A stretch of 64,000 bases of DNA from Paenibacillus azoreducens (GTDB lineage Bacteria; Bacillota; Bacilli; Paenibacillales; Paenibacillaceae), in the NCBI RefSeq assembly GCF_021654775.1, contig NZ_AP025343.1:5733501-5797500 (forward strand), given 5' to 3'. Position numbers and translations under genes: made by a program. The notes under the pieces were generated by a model that saw only the letters and a program-made list of their open reading frames with translations, did not search any database and was not told where the DNA came from. Below are positions 46,118 to 55,159 of this stretch, piece by piece (within the stretch, counting starts at the first letter, position 1; each line of letters starts with the position of its first letter).

Positions 46118-46223
46118 ATCTGATTTGCCTCCTCTGGGAAATTTAGCTCATGCATATTATGTCCAGGGCGTTTTTTTCTATGTGCATAGCGATAAACCCC
46201 TTTTCATCTACAAATACTAATAG

Positions 46224-46515
46224 AGGTTGTTCAAAAAGTCCGCTTTTGATAAGAAAACCTGATCGAAGCCTATGCAAGGATGAGCGACCGCGGCTCAAAG
46301 GTAGGTTTTCTTGCGATATAGAATTTCATCAGCTCCTCTGATAACGAATAAATTCTATATCTAACACGAAGTAAATCAAGAAGCAGATTCGGCATCGAAT
46401 CTTGAATTCAGCTGGTCCTTCCGGTACTCACGTACCCAATACGTACGCTCCGCTCCTCAGCCCCTAGCTTCATCCAACCTTCTTGGTGCTGAAAACCGAC
46501 CTTTTTGAACACGCA
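46224..46515 (+). repeat. Family 1 MITE-like element, copy E (long form)
   Basis: A 292-bp long-form copy flanked by CTAATAG (46217-46223) and CTAATAA (46516-46522). Hairpin 1 has arms AAGAAAACCT and AGGTTTTCTT. It sits in the divergent spacer between the coat genes and the FAD oxidoreductase, ending only 34 bp before the latter's ATG. Confidence 0.87.
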
Positions 46516-46549
46516 CTAATAAAGAATATACCAAAGGAGCGAGCGCTAG

Positions 46550-47779
46550 ATGATCTTAACCAGTGGAAATCCCGCCTGGCCTCATACACTGCATCCCATC
46601 CCCCAATACCCTATGCTAAACCGGGATCTCGACTGCGATTGTCTCATTGTGGGCGGAGGCATGAGCGGTGCCATCTTAACCTATGAGCTCGCGCGGCGCA
46701 ACATCAAAACGGTAACGATCGAAAAAAGGACCGTCGGAGGCGGAAGCACATCGGCCAACACCGGGCTGCTGCAAATTTTAAATGACAAGACGCTCACTTC
46801 CATCATCCATACATTTGGCGAAGAAACCGGCGTCAAGTTTTACAAGCTGTGCGAACAAGCGATGCAGAAATTAAACACGGCCGTCAAATGCCTTGATCCC
46901 GATCCGGAGTTCATTCCCCGTCCCAGCCTGTATTATGCAAGTTATGAAGAAGACGTAAAGCTGCTTCGGGAAGAATACGCCACTCTCCGGAAATACGGGT
47001 TCAACGCCGAATTTTGGGATCAGGCGAAAATTGAAAAACATATGCCTTTTTCGAAACCCGCCGCGCTCTATACCCAAGGAGATGCCGAAGTGAATCCCAC
47101 CCGCTTGATCCATGCTCTCTTTCAAGGAGCAATCGGGCGCGGAGCACAGGTGTATGAACATACCGAAGCCATCCATTTTGAATACGGCAAGCAAGGGGTA
47201 ACCTGCGATACCCGAACCAACAAGATCCGAGCCGACAATGTTGTTTTTACGACCGGATATGAAACCCAAGACATGAAAAAAGACAAAAACGCCATCCTTA
47301 AGGTTTCTTACGCCATGATGACAAACCCGGTTGAAGACCTCTCGGACTGGCATGAGCGATGCCTGATCTGGGAAACGGCAAGACCCTATTTGTATTTCCG
47401 CACGGCCCGGGATCGGCGGATCCTGGCGGGCGGCTTTGATGAAGAACCTCCACCCCCGGAAAAATGGGAAGCAAGATCCCTGCACTTCAGCCGATATTTA
47501 CTGGATGAAATCCGAAAACTCTTTCCGCGTTACGAAGGCCTGAAGGCCGATTATCATTGGGCCGGTATCTTTGGTTCAACGCATGACGGACTGCCGATGA
47601 TCGGCACGCATCCGGATTATCCTTACTGCTACTTTGTGGAGGCCTATGGCGGCAACGGGACGGTGTACTGCATGATGGCGGCGGACATGCTCGGGGACGT
47701 GCTGACAGGACAAAAACGTCCCGAGATGGAGATGTTCTCGCTTCAGCGCACCAGCAAACCCTCGCCACCCAAGCCATAG
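46550..47779 (+). CDS. FAD-dependent oxidoreductase (DAO/glycine oxidase type)
   Basis: A 409-residue flavoprotein of the D-amino-acid-oxidase superfamily. The Rossmann fingerprint is CLIVGGGMSGAILTYELARR (residues 31-50) followed by TVTIEKRTVGGGSTSANTG; the C-terminal FAD contact is YGGNGTVYCMMAADMLGD. Related proteins oxidise amino acids or sarcosine-like amines, some with a Rieske tail, which is absent here. The substrate is unknown. AAAGGAGCG precedes the ATG. MITE copy E separates it from any older promoter. Confidence 0.83.
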   Translation: MILTSGNPAWPHTLHPIPQYPMLNRDLDCDCLIVGGGMSGAILTYELARRNIKTVTIEKRTVGGGSTSANTGLLQILNDKTLTSIIHTFGEETGVKFYKLCEQAMQKLNTAVKCLDPDPEFIPRPSLYYASYEEDVKLLREEYATLRKYGFNAEFWDQAKIEKHMPFSKPAALYTQGDAEVNPTRLIHALFQGAIGRGAQVYEHTEAIHFEYGKQGVTCDTRTNKIRADNVVFTTGYETQDMKKDKNAILKVSYAMMTNPVEDLSDWHERCLIWETARPYLYFRTARDRRILAGGFDEEPPPPEKWEARSLHFSRYLLDEIRKLFPRYEGLKADYHWAGIFGSTHDGLPMIGTHPDYPYCYFVEAYGGNGTVYCMMAADMLGDVLTGQKRPEMEMFSLQRTSKPSPPKP

Positions 47780-47786
47780 AGCTATT

Positions 47787-47860
47787 CCCCCACAAAGTGG
47801 AGCCTATGCTTCGATGATTATTCCAAATACTTTGCGGGGACCCCAAAAAACTTATAAATT
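47787..47860 (+). repeat. Family 2 repeat, no nested unit
   Basis: Inverted ends CCCCACAAAGTG and TACTTTGCGGGG 52 bp apart, then ACCCCAAAAAACTTATAAAT. Almost identical to the 28048 copy. It lies between two convergent genes. Confidence 0.85.
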
Positions 47861-47882
47861 AATCTCAAAAAAGACGATGCCA

Positions 47883-49322
47883 TTAACTGACATCGTCTTT
47901 TTGGAATAAAGGCAGCCGAATTTCAATTCGGGTACCGTGATGAAGTTCGCTTGCAACGTTAATCTCTCCTTCGTGCACCTTCACAATATCATGGGTAATG
48001 GCCATGCCGAGCCCTGAACCCTTGTGCAGCTCGCCTGTGTTGGTCCCCCGGTAATACCGGTCAAAAATCCGCTCAAGCTCTTCCTCCCGGATACCTTTGC
48101 CATTGTCCTCGACACGGATAAGCACATCGCGGCCGCTCTTATCCACCCGCACCTGGATGGCAACCTGTTCATCATTATGGACAATCGCATTGTAAATTAA
48201 ATTGCTGATCGCCCTGCGGATCAGAATTTCGTCCACATTCATTTTGATAACCTCGTCGCTGCAATGAAAATCGATATTCCGGTTCGCGTACCGCGCATCA
48301 TTAAGCGTATCGATAACCACATTGCGGATAAGGCTAACCATGTTGACGTATTTTTTAGCCAGCGTCATTTTTTTATTCTTCAATCGGGTGGACAAATTCA
48401 GATCTTCGATCACGTCTCTTAAATAGAGCGATTTGCTTTCGATGATCTCCGCGTAGTCCCTCATTTCTTCGATCGAAAACTGGTAATCCTTATCCTTCAT
48501 CATTTCCGCATAACCTTGGATGGAGGCTAAAGGCGTTTTGATGTCATGCGAAACATTCCCGATCCACTCTTCTTTCATCTGATCCAGCTTTTTTCTTTCC
48601 AACTCGCTTGCTTGCAAATTCCAGGACAACATATTGACATTATGAAACACGTCTTTGTAAATCCCTTTTGCCTCATATTGCACACGGTAATTTTTATGAG
48701 CCAACTGTTTGATCCCGTCTATCAAGGCATGAAGCGGCCGGGTCAGCTTTTTGCTGAAAATATAGGCGATGCAAAGCGCAATGAAGCCGTCGACAGTGAT
48801 CAGAGTTAAGGCGCCTGTTTTGAGGGTCTGTCCGAGCACCCTGTAATCGAAGGTTATAACCTGCCGCTGCAAATAACGGTCTTTGAAGCCGATCAGATAA
48901 CTGTAGCGGTAACCAGACTCGGTCTTTTCCCCAACAAAAACGGTGGAGAGGGTTTCTTTTTCTAGATATTTATAAGTCTGAACGATATCTATTGGCGTAT
49001 ATTTCGTTTTAGCTCCTTCGGGTACATGGTAGCCATAAAGCAGCTTGCCATTCTCGTCCAGCACTTGAATCCATGCCTGCTTGCGCTGCAATTCCTCTTT
49101 CCCTCTGTCGGTAATGGAAACTCCTGATGGAGAGACGATAATCTCGTTCGCAAAGGAACGGGTAATGGACTCCGCCGAATTATCTTGGTTATGCAGCAGA
49201 TTGCTTTTCGTATCCATTTGCCATATATATAGCCCGATCACCACCAAGATATTCATGATGATGACGATCACAACGATCAGAACAACGGACAACAAATACC
49301 GCCCGGTCAGCCTCCATTTCAT
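47883..49322 (-). CDS. Sensor histidine kinase of the BceAB-linked module
   Basis: A 479-residue kinase with membrane spans at about 10-33 and 170-190 and an extracytoplasmic domain of about 135 residues, so it is not an intramembrane-sensing BceS-type kinase. HAMP, then HisKA with His259 in IGNVSHDIKTPLASIQGYA, then HATPase with DNGKGIREEELERIFDRYY and GSGLGMAITHDIV. It follows its regulator by 3 bp and ends the module that begins with the transporter at 55.9 kb. The ligand is unknown. Confidence 0.9.
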   Translation of the reverse strand: MKWRLTGRYLLSVVLIVVIVIIMNILVVIGLYIWQMDTKSNLLHNQDNSAESITRSFANEIIVSPSGVSITDRGKEELQRKQAWIQVLDENGKLLYGYHVPEGAKTKYTPIDIVQTYKYLEKETLSTVFVGEKTESGYRYSYLIGFKDRYLQRQVITFDYRVLGQTLKTGALTLITVDGFIALCIAYIFSKKLTRPLHALIDGIKQLAHKNYRVQYEAKGIYKDVFHNVNMLSWNLQASELERKKLDQMKEEWIGNVSHDIKTPLASIQGYAEMMKDKDYQFSIEEMRDYAEIIESKSLYLRDVIEDLNLSTRLKNKKMTLAKKYVNMVSLIRNVVIDTLNDARYANRNIDFHCSDEVIKMNVDEILIRRAISNLIYNAIVHNDEQVAIQVRVDKSGRDVLIRVEDNGKGIREEELERIFDRYYRGTNTGELHKGSGLGMAITHDIVKVHEGEINVASELHHGTRIEIRLPLFQKDDVS

Positions 49323-49325
49323 CAG

Positions 49326-50033
49326 CTATTCATCCTCTACCGCCAGTTTGTAACCCAGTCCCTTGACCGTGACCAAATACCGCGGATTGGAAGGGTCCTC
49401 TTCGATTTTCTCCCTAAGGCGCCGGATATGTACCATTACCGTATTATCAAACCCGAAAAATTCCTCCCCCCATACCCGCTCAACCAAACTTTCCTTGCTG
49501 ATGATCTGGTTGGGATGTTTGAGCAAATGGGTTATCAGACCAAGCTCCTTCGGCTTGAGTTCGATCACTTCGCCGTTTTTTCTAAGCTCGATCTTCTCCT
49601 CGTTCAACTCAAAAGGCCCCGCTTTAACGATGCCGGTTTGTTTGTCCTCTATCTGCGGAATATCCGGTCTTCTGAACCGCGCTTTAATCCGGTAAGCTAC
49701 CTCCTTCGGGCTGAAAGGTTTGGTGATATAATCATCGCCGCCGATGGCGAATCCTAAAATTTTGTCAATCTCCTCGGTTTTGGCCGATAAAAAGAAAATC
49801 GGGACATTGGAAACGCTGCGGATTTTTTTGCAGACTTCATAACCTTCCCCATCCGGAAGCATGATATCCAAAATCACAATATCGGGCTGCATGTCCTGAA
49901 ACTGCGTCCAGCCGTCCGCAGCGGTCGAAGCGGTATAGACCTGGTCGATCCCTTCCTTCACCAAAACGGTCTTCAGCAGCCGCAAAATATCCGCCTCATC
50001 ATCCACGATAAGCACCTTTTGATTCCATGACAA
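49326..50033 (-). CDS. OmpR-family response regulator of the BceAB-linked module
   Basis: A 235-residue regulator. The receiver has LIVDDEADI, phospho-acceptor Asp56 (VILDIMLPDGEGYE) and DYITKPFSP; the winged helix spans about 130-228 (LKPKELGLITHLLKHPNQII, then VKGLGYKL). The start is a TTG at 50033, about 11 nt after AAGGAGG; no in-frame ATG is placed well. It lies 108 bp downstream of the M1 peptidase gene and probably controls the transporter operon. Confidence 0.9.
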   Translation of the reverse strand: MSWNQKVLIVDDEADILRLLKTVLVKEGIDQVYTASTAADGWTQFQDMQPDIVILDIMLPDGEGYEVCKKIRSVSNVPIFFLSAKTEEIDKILGFAIGGDDYITKPFSPKEVAYRIKARFRRPDIPQIEDKQTGIVKAGPFELNEEKIELRKNGEVIELKPKELGLITHLLKHPNQIISKESLVERVWGEEFFGFDNTVMVHIRRLREKIEEDPSNPRYLVTVKGLGYKLAVEDE

Positions 50034-50140
50034 AACGATTCCAACCTCCTTTCATCAAGGTGGGGCATCTGAAAAATATCATCTTCCCCACCCTGCAATT
50101 TACTATATCAAGCGAAGGCTAGCTCCGGAAACTATTTTTC

Positions 50141-52336
50141 TTACTCTTGAGCGAACAATTTGGCCATGGGATTGGCTGTCTTTTTGTCTGCTACCACTTT
50201 CCCTGAACGGTTCATTTCATAATATTGATAATAATCGGAAGTGAAATTAAGAGCAGTCAGGGCTTGTTCCGCAAACGTACCGGCCGTTTCCTCCGTCAGC
50301 TTGTCGCCGTTCCAGTAGAAATGAAGCAATAAACGGTTCTGGTTATATGGATGCTTGATAATATAAGCGCCGACGCCGTCTTTTTTATTCATCATCTTTT
50401 TCCAGTCCCAACCGATATCTTTGGATTTTTGAATGATGCCCGGCTTCAAAGCTTGTATCAATCCGTTTGTTTTGGCGCTGCCGATGACGATGATATTACT
50501 TGCTGCCAATTCCTTGGTCATTTTCTTTTTCAAAACCTGGCGCTCTGTAATAACCGCAGGTTTAATGCCTGTAAATGATAACGCAGCCCCGATCTGATTC
50601 CAAAACTCTTCCTGCTGTTTTTTCGCCTTGGCTCCTGCTTTATCGCTCAGTACAACGGTTAGCGGTTCACCCGCATACACCTTCTCCATAATTCGGCTCA
50701 TCGTTTCATACGGAAGCCCTGGTATCTGGCTCATCGAAGCATGATAGATCTCTTTGAACTGCTGACGCATATATTCGATTTTTTCAGCTTCGGTCAGTTG
50801 GTATTCCGGTTTCAGCACAAACTGCCGCTCATGCAGCGCTTTGTCCATTTCATCCCGCGCTTGCTTGCCGAGCGTATCTTCAATCGTCTGCAAGAGGCCG
50901 GCAATCGTCGCATTTTTATATTCATAACGTTTAAAATATTCTTTCATAAAGGCATCGAATTTTTCCTCACCGACCAAACGGTATAACTGGTAGATCGCCT
51001 GACGTCCTTTGCCATAGAAAACCGGATTGGCATTGCTCCCGACTTCTTGGTTGGTGGAAGCGATCGGTTCATCGAAGGAAGAATCGTCGCTTTGAAGCTC
51101 CTTGAAGCCATTCATCGAGTCTCCCTGTTTTTCCGCAAAATAAATTTTTGAGAAATCGGCGAAACCTTCGTCCAGGAATGATTCTGTCTCCGAATTATTG
51201 CCGATCAGGGAATGGAACCACTGATGGGCGATTTCATGTACAAACACATAGTCATGTGCAGGGTCGGCATTGCTTCCTTTCAACCCCATTTGAATCACGC
51301 GCGAAAACTCCACCGCAACACCTTCGACATAAGACTCGGCAATACGGAATTCAGGGTACGGATATTTCCCGTATTTGTCATTAAAAAACCGGATTGCTTT
51401 GAACGCCTGATCGATGTATTGATCAATGACTTTTTTCTTATCAGGCGTGTTGTCAAAATAATAATATTCAACCGTCAGCCCGTCACGCGTTACGTTCTCC
51501 ACCTTATAGTTGGGGCTTGCAAAAAAGACGAATTCCCGCGTATTGTTTGCCACCGTGGATACAATCTTGCGCCCGGATTCCTTGTCCTGCTGGGTAGTGA
51601 TCGTTCCCGGCATCAATACCTGATACTTGTCCGGCACGTTGAGATGCACTTCAAAATCCGAAGACGTGTAATAGTCGCTTTCAAACGTTGTGCTATAAGG
51701 GGTTTTATTCCATTGATGTTTGGCTTCATCATACACAGCCAGTACGGGGAACCAGTGCGCGCCATTGATAATATCTTTGTAATACGACAAACGCTCGGAG
51801 CCATATGGAATCTTGACATCGAATTCAAGCTGCAGAGTTACCGCCTCGCTGGGCTTAAGCCCCTGCTTCAGTCGAACGGTCAAAGCCTGATTTTTATTTT
51901 CATATGTTAAGGATTGCCCGTTTTCCGTCACTTTTTTCATATCGATGCCGCCCAGAAATACATCCGGCGTCAGTTTAGGGTTATCTTTTTGAATTTCTTC
52001 ATTCGTCCGCTGGAACATGCTGGGCTGGGTCGCTTTCGAGCGGTTGGCATCGGCAAAAGTATGGAAAACCAGTTCCTGCAATGTATCCTTTGAAGTATTG
52101 CGGAACGTCACCGTTTCACTGCCCTGAATGTGCATGTTTTTCTCATCCAGCCGGGCATTGATCTGGTATTGAATTGGCGTTTGCGCCTCTGCGGCGTCTA
52201 TCGACTGTCCGGCAACGGATGCCGGCGCTGCCAGCGCATGAACACCGGTAACGGCTGGGCTTGCTGCCATCGTTACAGCCACCGAGCAGGCGATTGCTTT
52301 TAGGGTGATGGATTTGAAGGTTGTATGTTTGCTCAT
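50141..52336 (-). CDS. Secreted M1-family zinc metallopeptidase
   Basis: A 731-residue exported peptidase. A signal peptide occupies residues 1-37 (AIACSVAVTMAASPAVTGVHA). The zinc site is His367-Glu368-x-x-His371 (VFVHEIAHQWFH) with Glu390 exactly 18 residues on (FLDEGFADF). The exopeptidase GxMEN motif is replaced by GVAVEFS (Glu343), so aminopeptidase specificity may be altered. A C-terminal domain of about 200 residues is unassigned. Position between YxeA and a two-component system suggests degradation of an extracellular peptide. AAGGAGAG precedes the ATG. Confidence 0.88.
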   Translation of the reverse strand: MSKHTTFKSITLKAIACSVAVTMAASPAVTGVHALAAPASVAGQSIDAAEAQTPIQYQINARLDEKNMHIQGSETVTFRNTSKDTLQELVFHTFADANRSKATQPSMFQRTNEEIQKDNPKLTPDVFLGGIDMKKVTENGQSLTYENKNQALTVRLKQGLKPSEAVTLQLEFDVKIPYGSERLSYYKDIINGAHWFPVLAVYDEAKHQWNKTPYSTTFESDYYTSSDFEVHLNVPDKYQVLMPGTITTQQDKESGRKIVSTVANNTREFVFFASPNYKVENVTRDGLTVEYYYFDNTPDKKKVIDQYIDQAFKAIRFFNDKYGKYPYPEFRIAESYVEGVAVEFSRVIQMGLKGSNADPAHDYVFVHEIAHQWFHSLIGNNSETESFLDEGFADFSKIYFAEKQGDSMNGFKELQSDDSSFDEPIASTNQEVGSNANPVFYGKGRQAIYQLYRLVGEEKFDAFMKEYFKRYEYKNATIAGLLQTIEDTLGKQARDEMDKALHERQFVLKPEYQLTEAEKIEYMRQQFKEIYHASMSQIPGLPYETMSRIMEKVYAGEPLTVVLSDKAGAKAKKQQEEFWNQIGAALSFTGIKPAVITERQVLKKKMTKELAASNIIVIGSAKTNGLIQALKPGIIQKSKDIGWDWKKMMNKKDGVGAYIIKHPYNQNRLLLHFYWNGDKLTEETAGTFAEQALTALNFTSDYYQYYEMNRSGKVVADKKTANPMAKLFAQE

Positions 52337-52347
52337 TGGGTTCTCTC

Positions 52348-52543
52348 CTTTTTATGCTGAACTAATGATTGAACGGATGAAGGCAGCCGGATGAAATGTT
52401 CTTTCGATCGCTGTTGCTCCCAGATTTCTTTGATTAAACTATCAAAGGTAGAAATCCGCTCACAAAGGCGAACGCACCGCTTCTCCAGAATCATTTCCCC
52501 CTCTTGCCTGTCCTTATCCATTTCTTGAGTTCAACCTATATAG
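52348..52543 (-). repeat. Family 3 repeat between yxeA and the M1 peptidase gene
   Basis: Shares blocks CCGG(A/G)TGAAATGTTCTT, CGATCGCTGTTG, AAATCCGCTCACAAAGGCGA, CAGAATCATTTCCCCC and TTGCCTGT with the copy at 52994, in the same orientation. The right end is GTTCAACCTATATAG. Confidence 0.8.
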
Positions 52544-52604
52544 TTCAAATACTATATTAGTTGTTAAAACCGCTGCGGCTACGGATCGTTCTTCCGATTT
52601 CACT

Positions 52605-52976
52605 TTACTCCCCGCTTGCCTCCAGCTTCTGTTTCGTCTTTTCCGGCAGCTCGTTTGCCTGCACTTCCTGGTAGGAGCTTACTTTATCGTCCTTCAGGTA
52701 TACCCGCAGATAAGCCTGCTTGCGCAGTTCCTTATTCGCCGTAAAGGTGAATGTTTTTTCCTTTCCTTCTTCATCAAAACCTTTCATCGTGTATTCATAA
52801 TTAACGTAAATTTCTCCGCTATCGGTTTTATCCTCCATCTTTTTGCCGCCATCCTGGATCTGCACGTAATAATGATCGGCGCCAAGACGGTTGATGTTGA
52901 CATTTTGGATAAAAACAATAAATCCGATCAGAAGAGCCAAAATGATGCCCGCTCCAATCACAAGTCCTTTTTTCAT
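52605..52976 (-). CDS. yxeA: YxeA-family protein
   Basis: A small exported or membrane-anchored protein of 123 residues, DUF1093/YxeA family. One N-terminal span (about 5-23, LVIGAGIILALLIGFIVFI), then DHYYVQIQDGG, NYEYTMKGFDEEGKEK, FTANKELRKQAYLRVYL and the C-terminal ELPEKTKQKLE, all typical. In B. subtilis yxeA closes the yxdJKLM peptide-response operon; here it follows the BceB-type permease gene after a family 3 repeat. Its biochemical role is unknown. GAGGAGGA lies 5 nt before the ATG. Confidence 0.85.
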   Translation of the reverse strand: MKKGLVIGAGIILALLIGFIVFIQNVNINRLGADHYYVQIQDGGKKMEDKTDSGEIYVNYEYTMKGFDEEGKEKTFTFTANKELRKQAYLRVYLKDDKVSSYQEVQANELPEKTKQKLEASGE

Positions 52977-52993
52977 CGTTGTTCCTCCTCTAT

Positions 52994-53193
52994 CTATATA
53001 AGTTGAACCAATGATTGTACGGATGTTAGGCAGCCGGGTGAAATGTTCTTACGATCGCTGTTGTTCCCGGATTTCTATGATTTGAACCTATATATGGTTG
53101 AAATCCGCTCACAAAGGCGAACGCTTCGCTTCTTCAGAATCATTTCCCCCTATTGCCTGTTCCTTTACCTCTTATTAAGTTCACCTTATATAG
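52994..53193 (-). repeat. Family 3 repeat between bceB-like gene and yxeA
   Basis: The best-preserved family 3 copy, 200 bp. Inverted ends are CTATATAAGTTGAAC and GTTCACCTTATATAG. The central palindrome is CCGGATTTC...GAACC-TATATAT-GGTT...GAAATCCG. It is a direct copy of the element at 52348. Confidence 0.82.
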
Positions 53194-53224
53194 TTTTCTT
53201 TTCTTCTCTTTTACTCGTCTATCT

Positions 53225-55159
53225 TTACTTGATATTTGTAACGATTTTATAGTACGCATTGACGGTCAACGCATAATAGATCAGGTAGATGCAAGTGTAA
53301 ACGCCCATGCAAATGACTACTGGGATCACTAGATTGGTTTGCATCAAGTTGGACAATGCCGATAAGGCAACCGCGCAGTGAGCGATGCCGGCAATCAGCG
53401 GCAGGGCGAAAATAAAGCCAACCTGTTTGGCCACCGTTTTGCGGATTTCCTTTTTGTTCACGCCGATTTTATGCAGAATCAAATAACGCCCTTTATCGGC
53501 ATTGGCTTCTGTCAACTGCTTAAAGTAAATGATGCTGCCTGTTGCGGCCAGAAAAACAAGCCCCAAAAATCCGCCCATAAACATCATGAGCCCGAACGCT
53601 TCCATCCCCTTGGAATAGGTGTCATAGAAACTTGAAAATTTCGCTTTGTCCGGTAAAATCTTTTCAATGTCCGCAGTTAATGTTTTAGCCTTGTCTTGAC
53701 CGGTGATGCCGTAGATCTCAAGCATGTCTGCGACGGCCTTCGGCTGCAGCTTCCCGAATACTTCGTCACTGACGACAATAGTGGTATAGACGGCGCGCTG
53801 GTTTAAGACGTTAAATTTGTGCAATTCCTTGAAGGTTACCTGCTGCTTCTGCTGTTTGTTCTTTAATGTGATGGTCTTGCCGACATATTTAGGCGACATC
53901 CCTTCCATATAGGCTGGATCCAGCACAACAGCTTCATTGGCTTTAAGCGAGAGTTTCTCGTCTCTGTTCTGAACATCGGCCAGTTGATTGAAATCATGTG
54001 CCGACAAAATGGTAAAGGCCATCTCCCCGCCATTGGAAAACACGGATTCCAGGCCGCTCATGTCCGCTTTCATTTCTATAACAGGAACAGATAAATGGTA
54101 ACGAAGTTCGTGATCCGCTGATTTTGCGACCAAATCCCGGACCTTTTTTACCGAGCCGCCGTCCTTGGCGATAAACATCATGCTGTTCGGATTGGCTGCT
54201 CCGGCATTACTGCGGTTGTTGTAATAAAAGCTGTAAGAGGTCCCAACGGCAGTCAAAGTAGTTGCGCTAAGCACCGCTATGATCGTCAGCGTCCGGGCAT
54301 TCCCTTTGATCCGGTACAGCAGTTGGGAAACACCGATCATGTTCATCCCTTTCCAGTAACTTTTTTTACGGGCCCGGGATAATTTCAACAATGCGACGGT
54401 CAAAGTGCTGAATAAAAAATAAGTGCCCAGGATAACCGTAAGCAGAATCACGAGCGGGGTCATCATATATCCTAACGACGCCCATACCTTGGACTGAAGC
54501 AGGTTTTGCAGGGCAAGCCAGTAACCGAATCCGATCAGAATCACCGAGATCAGCGCCGTGATCCACGATGCCTTCGGCTCCCGCTCATGCTCCTGGTCGG
54601 CATGAAACAGCTCGATCAATTTGAAACGGTAAATCAGGCGATAGCCTTGGAATGAAGTGATCAGGGTAATGATCATAAATACGATCACCGTATTTATGAC
54701 AGCCGAGAAAGAAATTGAAAATTGACTGAGCAATTCATATCCCATCACCTTCATCAGGATCATGACGAAAAACCGGCTGAGCACCGAACCAAAGGCAATC
54801 CCGATGATAAGCGCCAATATGCCCATCAGAAAATTTTCATAAAACAGCATGCGGCCGATCTGCTTTTTACGCACCCCGAGCAGGGAATACAATCCGACTT
54901 CTTTCTTGCGTTTTCTCGTGAAAAAAGAATTGGAATACCAGATAAAAATGGCCACAAAAATCATGAGCACAACCGACGCCCCGCTGAAGGCCGAGCTGAT
55001 TTTCGGCGAACCGTCGGAAGCCGAATGGATCGTGGTATCGTACTTCAAAGATACAAACGTGAAGTAGATCACGATGCTGAAAATCATGGATGCAAAATAT
55101 AAGAAATAATTCGTGAAGTTTTTCTTGATGTTTTTGCGCGCGATGCTAAACAACGTCAT
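53225..55159 (-). CDS. BceB-type ABC transporter permease
   Basis: A 644-residue FtsX-like permease of the peptide-sensing and detoxification family (BceB/YxdM/VraG). Helices cluster at the N-terminus (about 16-36, 55-75, 105-130, 150-175), with others near 200-250 and 285-305. A large extracellular domain (about 310-520) follows, then three C-terminal helices. IARKNIKKNFTNYFLYF and the FTRKRKKEVGLYSLLGV coupling helix are diagnostic. The ATG at 55159 follows GGAGGTGA and overlaps the ATPase gene by 14 bp. Confidence 0.9.
   Translation of the reverse strand: MTLFSIARKNIKKNFTNYFLYFASMIFSIVIYFTFVSLKYDTTIHSASDGSPKISSAFSGASVVLMIFVAIFIWYSNSFFTRKRKKEVGLYSLLGVRKKQIGRMLFYENFLMGILALIIGIAFGSVLSRFFVMILMKVMGYELLSQFSISFSAVINTVIVFMIITLITSFQGYRLIYRFKLIELFHADQEHEREPKASWITALISVILIGFGYWLALQNLLQSKVWASLGYMMTPLVILLTVILGTYFLFSTLTVALLKLSRARKKSYWKGMNMIGVSQLLYRIKGNARTLTIIAVLSATTLTAVGTSYSFYYNNRSNAGAANPNSMMFIAKDGGSVKKVRDLVAKSADHELRYHLSVPVIEMKADMSGLESVFSNGGEMAFTILSAHDFNQLADVQNRDEKLSLKANEAVVLDPAYMEGMSPKYVGKTITLKNKQQKQQVTFKELHKFNVLNQRAVYTTIVVSDEVFGKLQPKAVADMLEIYGITGQDKAKTLTADIEKILPDKAKFSSFYDTYSKGMEAFGLMMFMGGFLGLVFLAATGSIIYFKQLTEANADKGRYLILHKIGVNKKEIRKTVAKQVGFIFALPLIAGIAHCAVALSALSNLMQTNLVIPVVICMGVYTCIYLIYYALTVNAYYKIVTNIK

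Noticed and set aside
46505..46532. Promoter formed by the family 1 right end (TTGAAC, 16 bp, TATACC) for the FAD oxidoreductase
   Set aside because: The start of transcription would fall inside the ribosome site, leaving no usable leader.
52333..52521. A 62-codon open frame upstream of the M1 peptidase gene
   Set aside because: It runs through the family 3 repeat, so the frame is a by-product of the repeat sequence.
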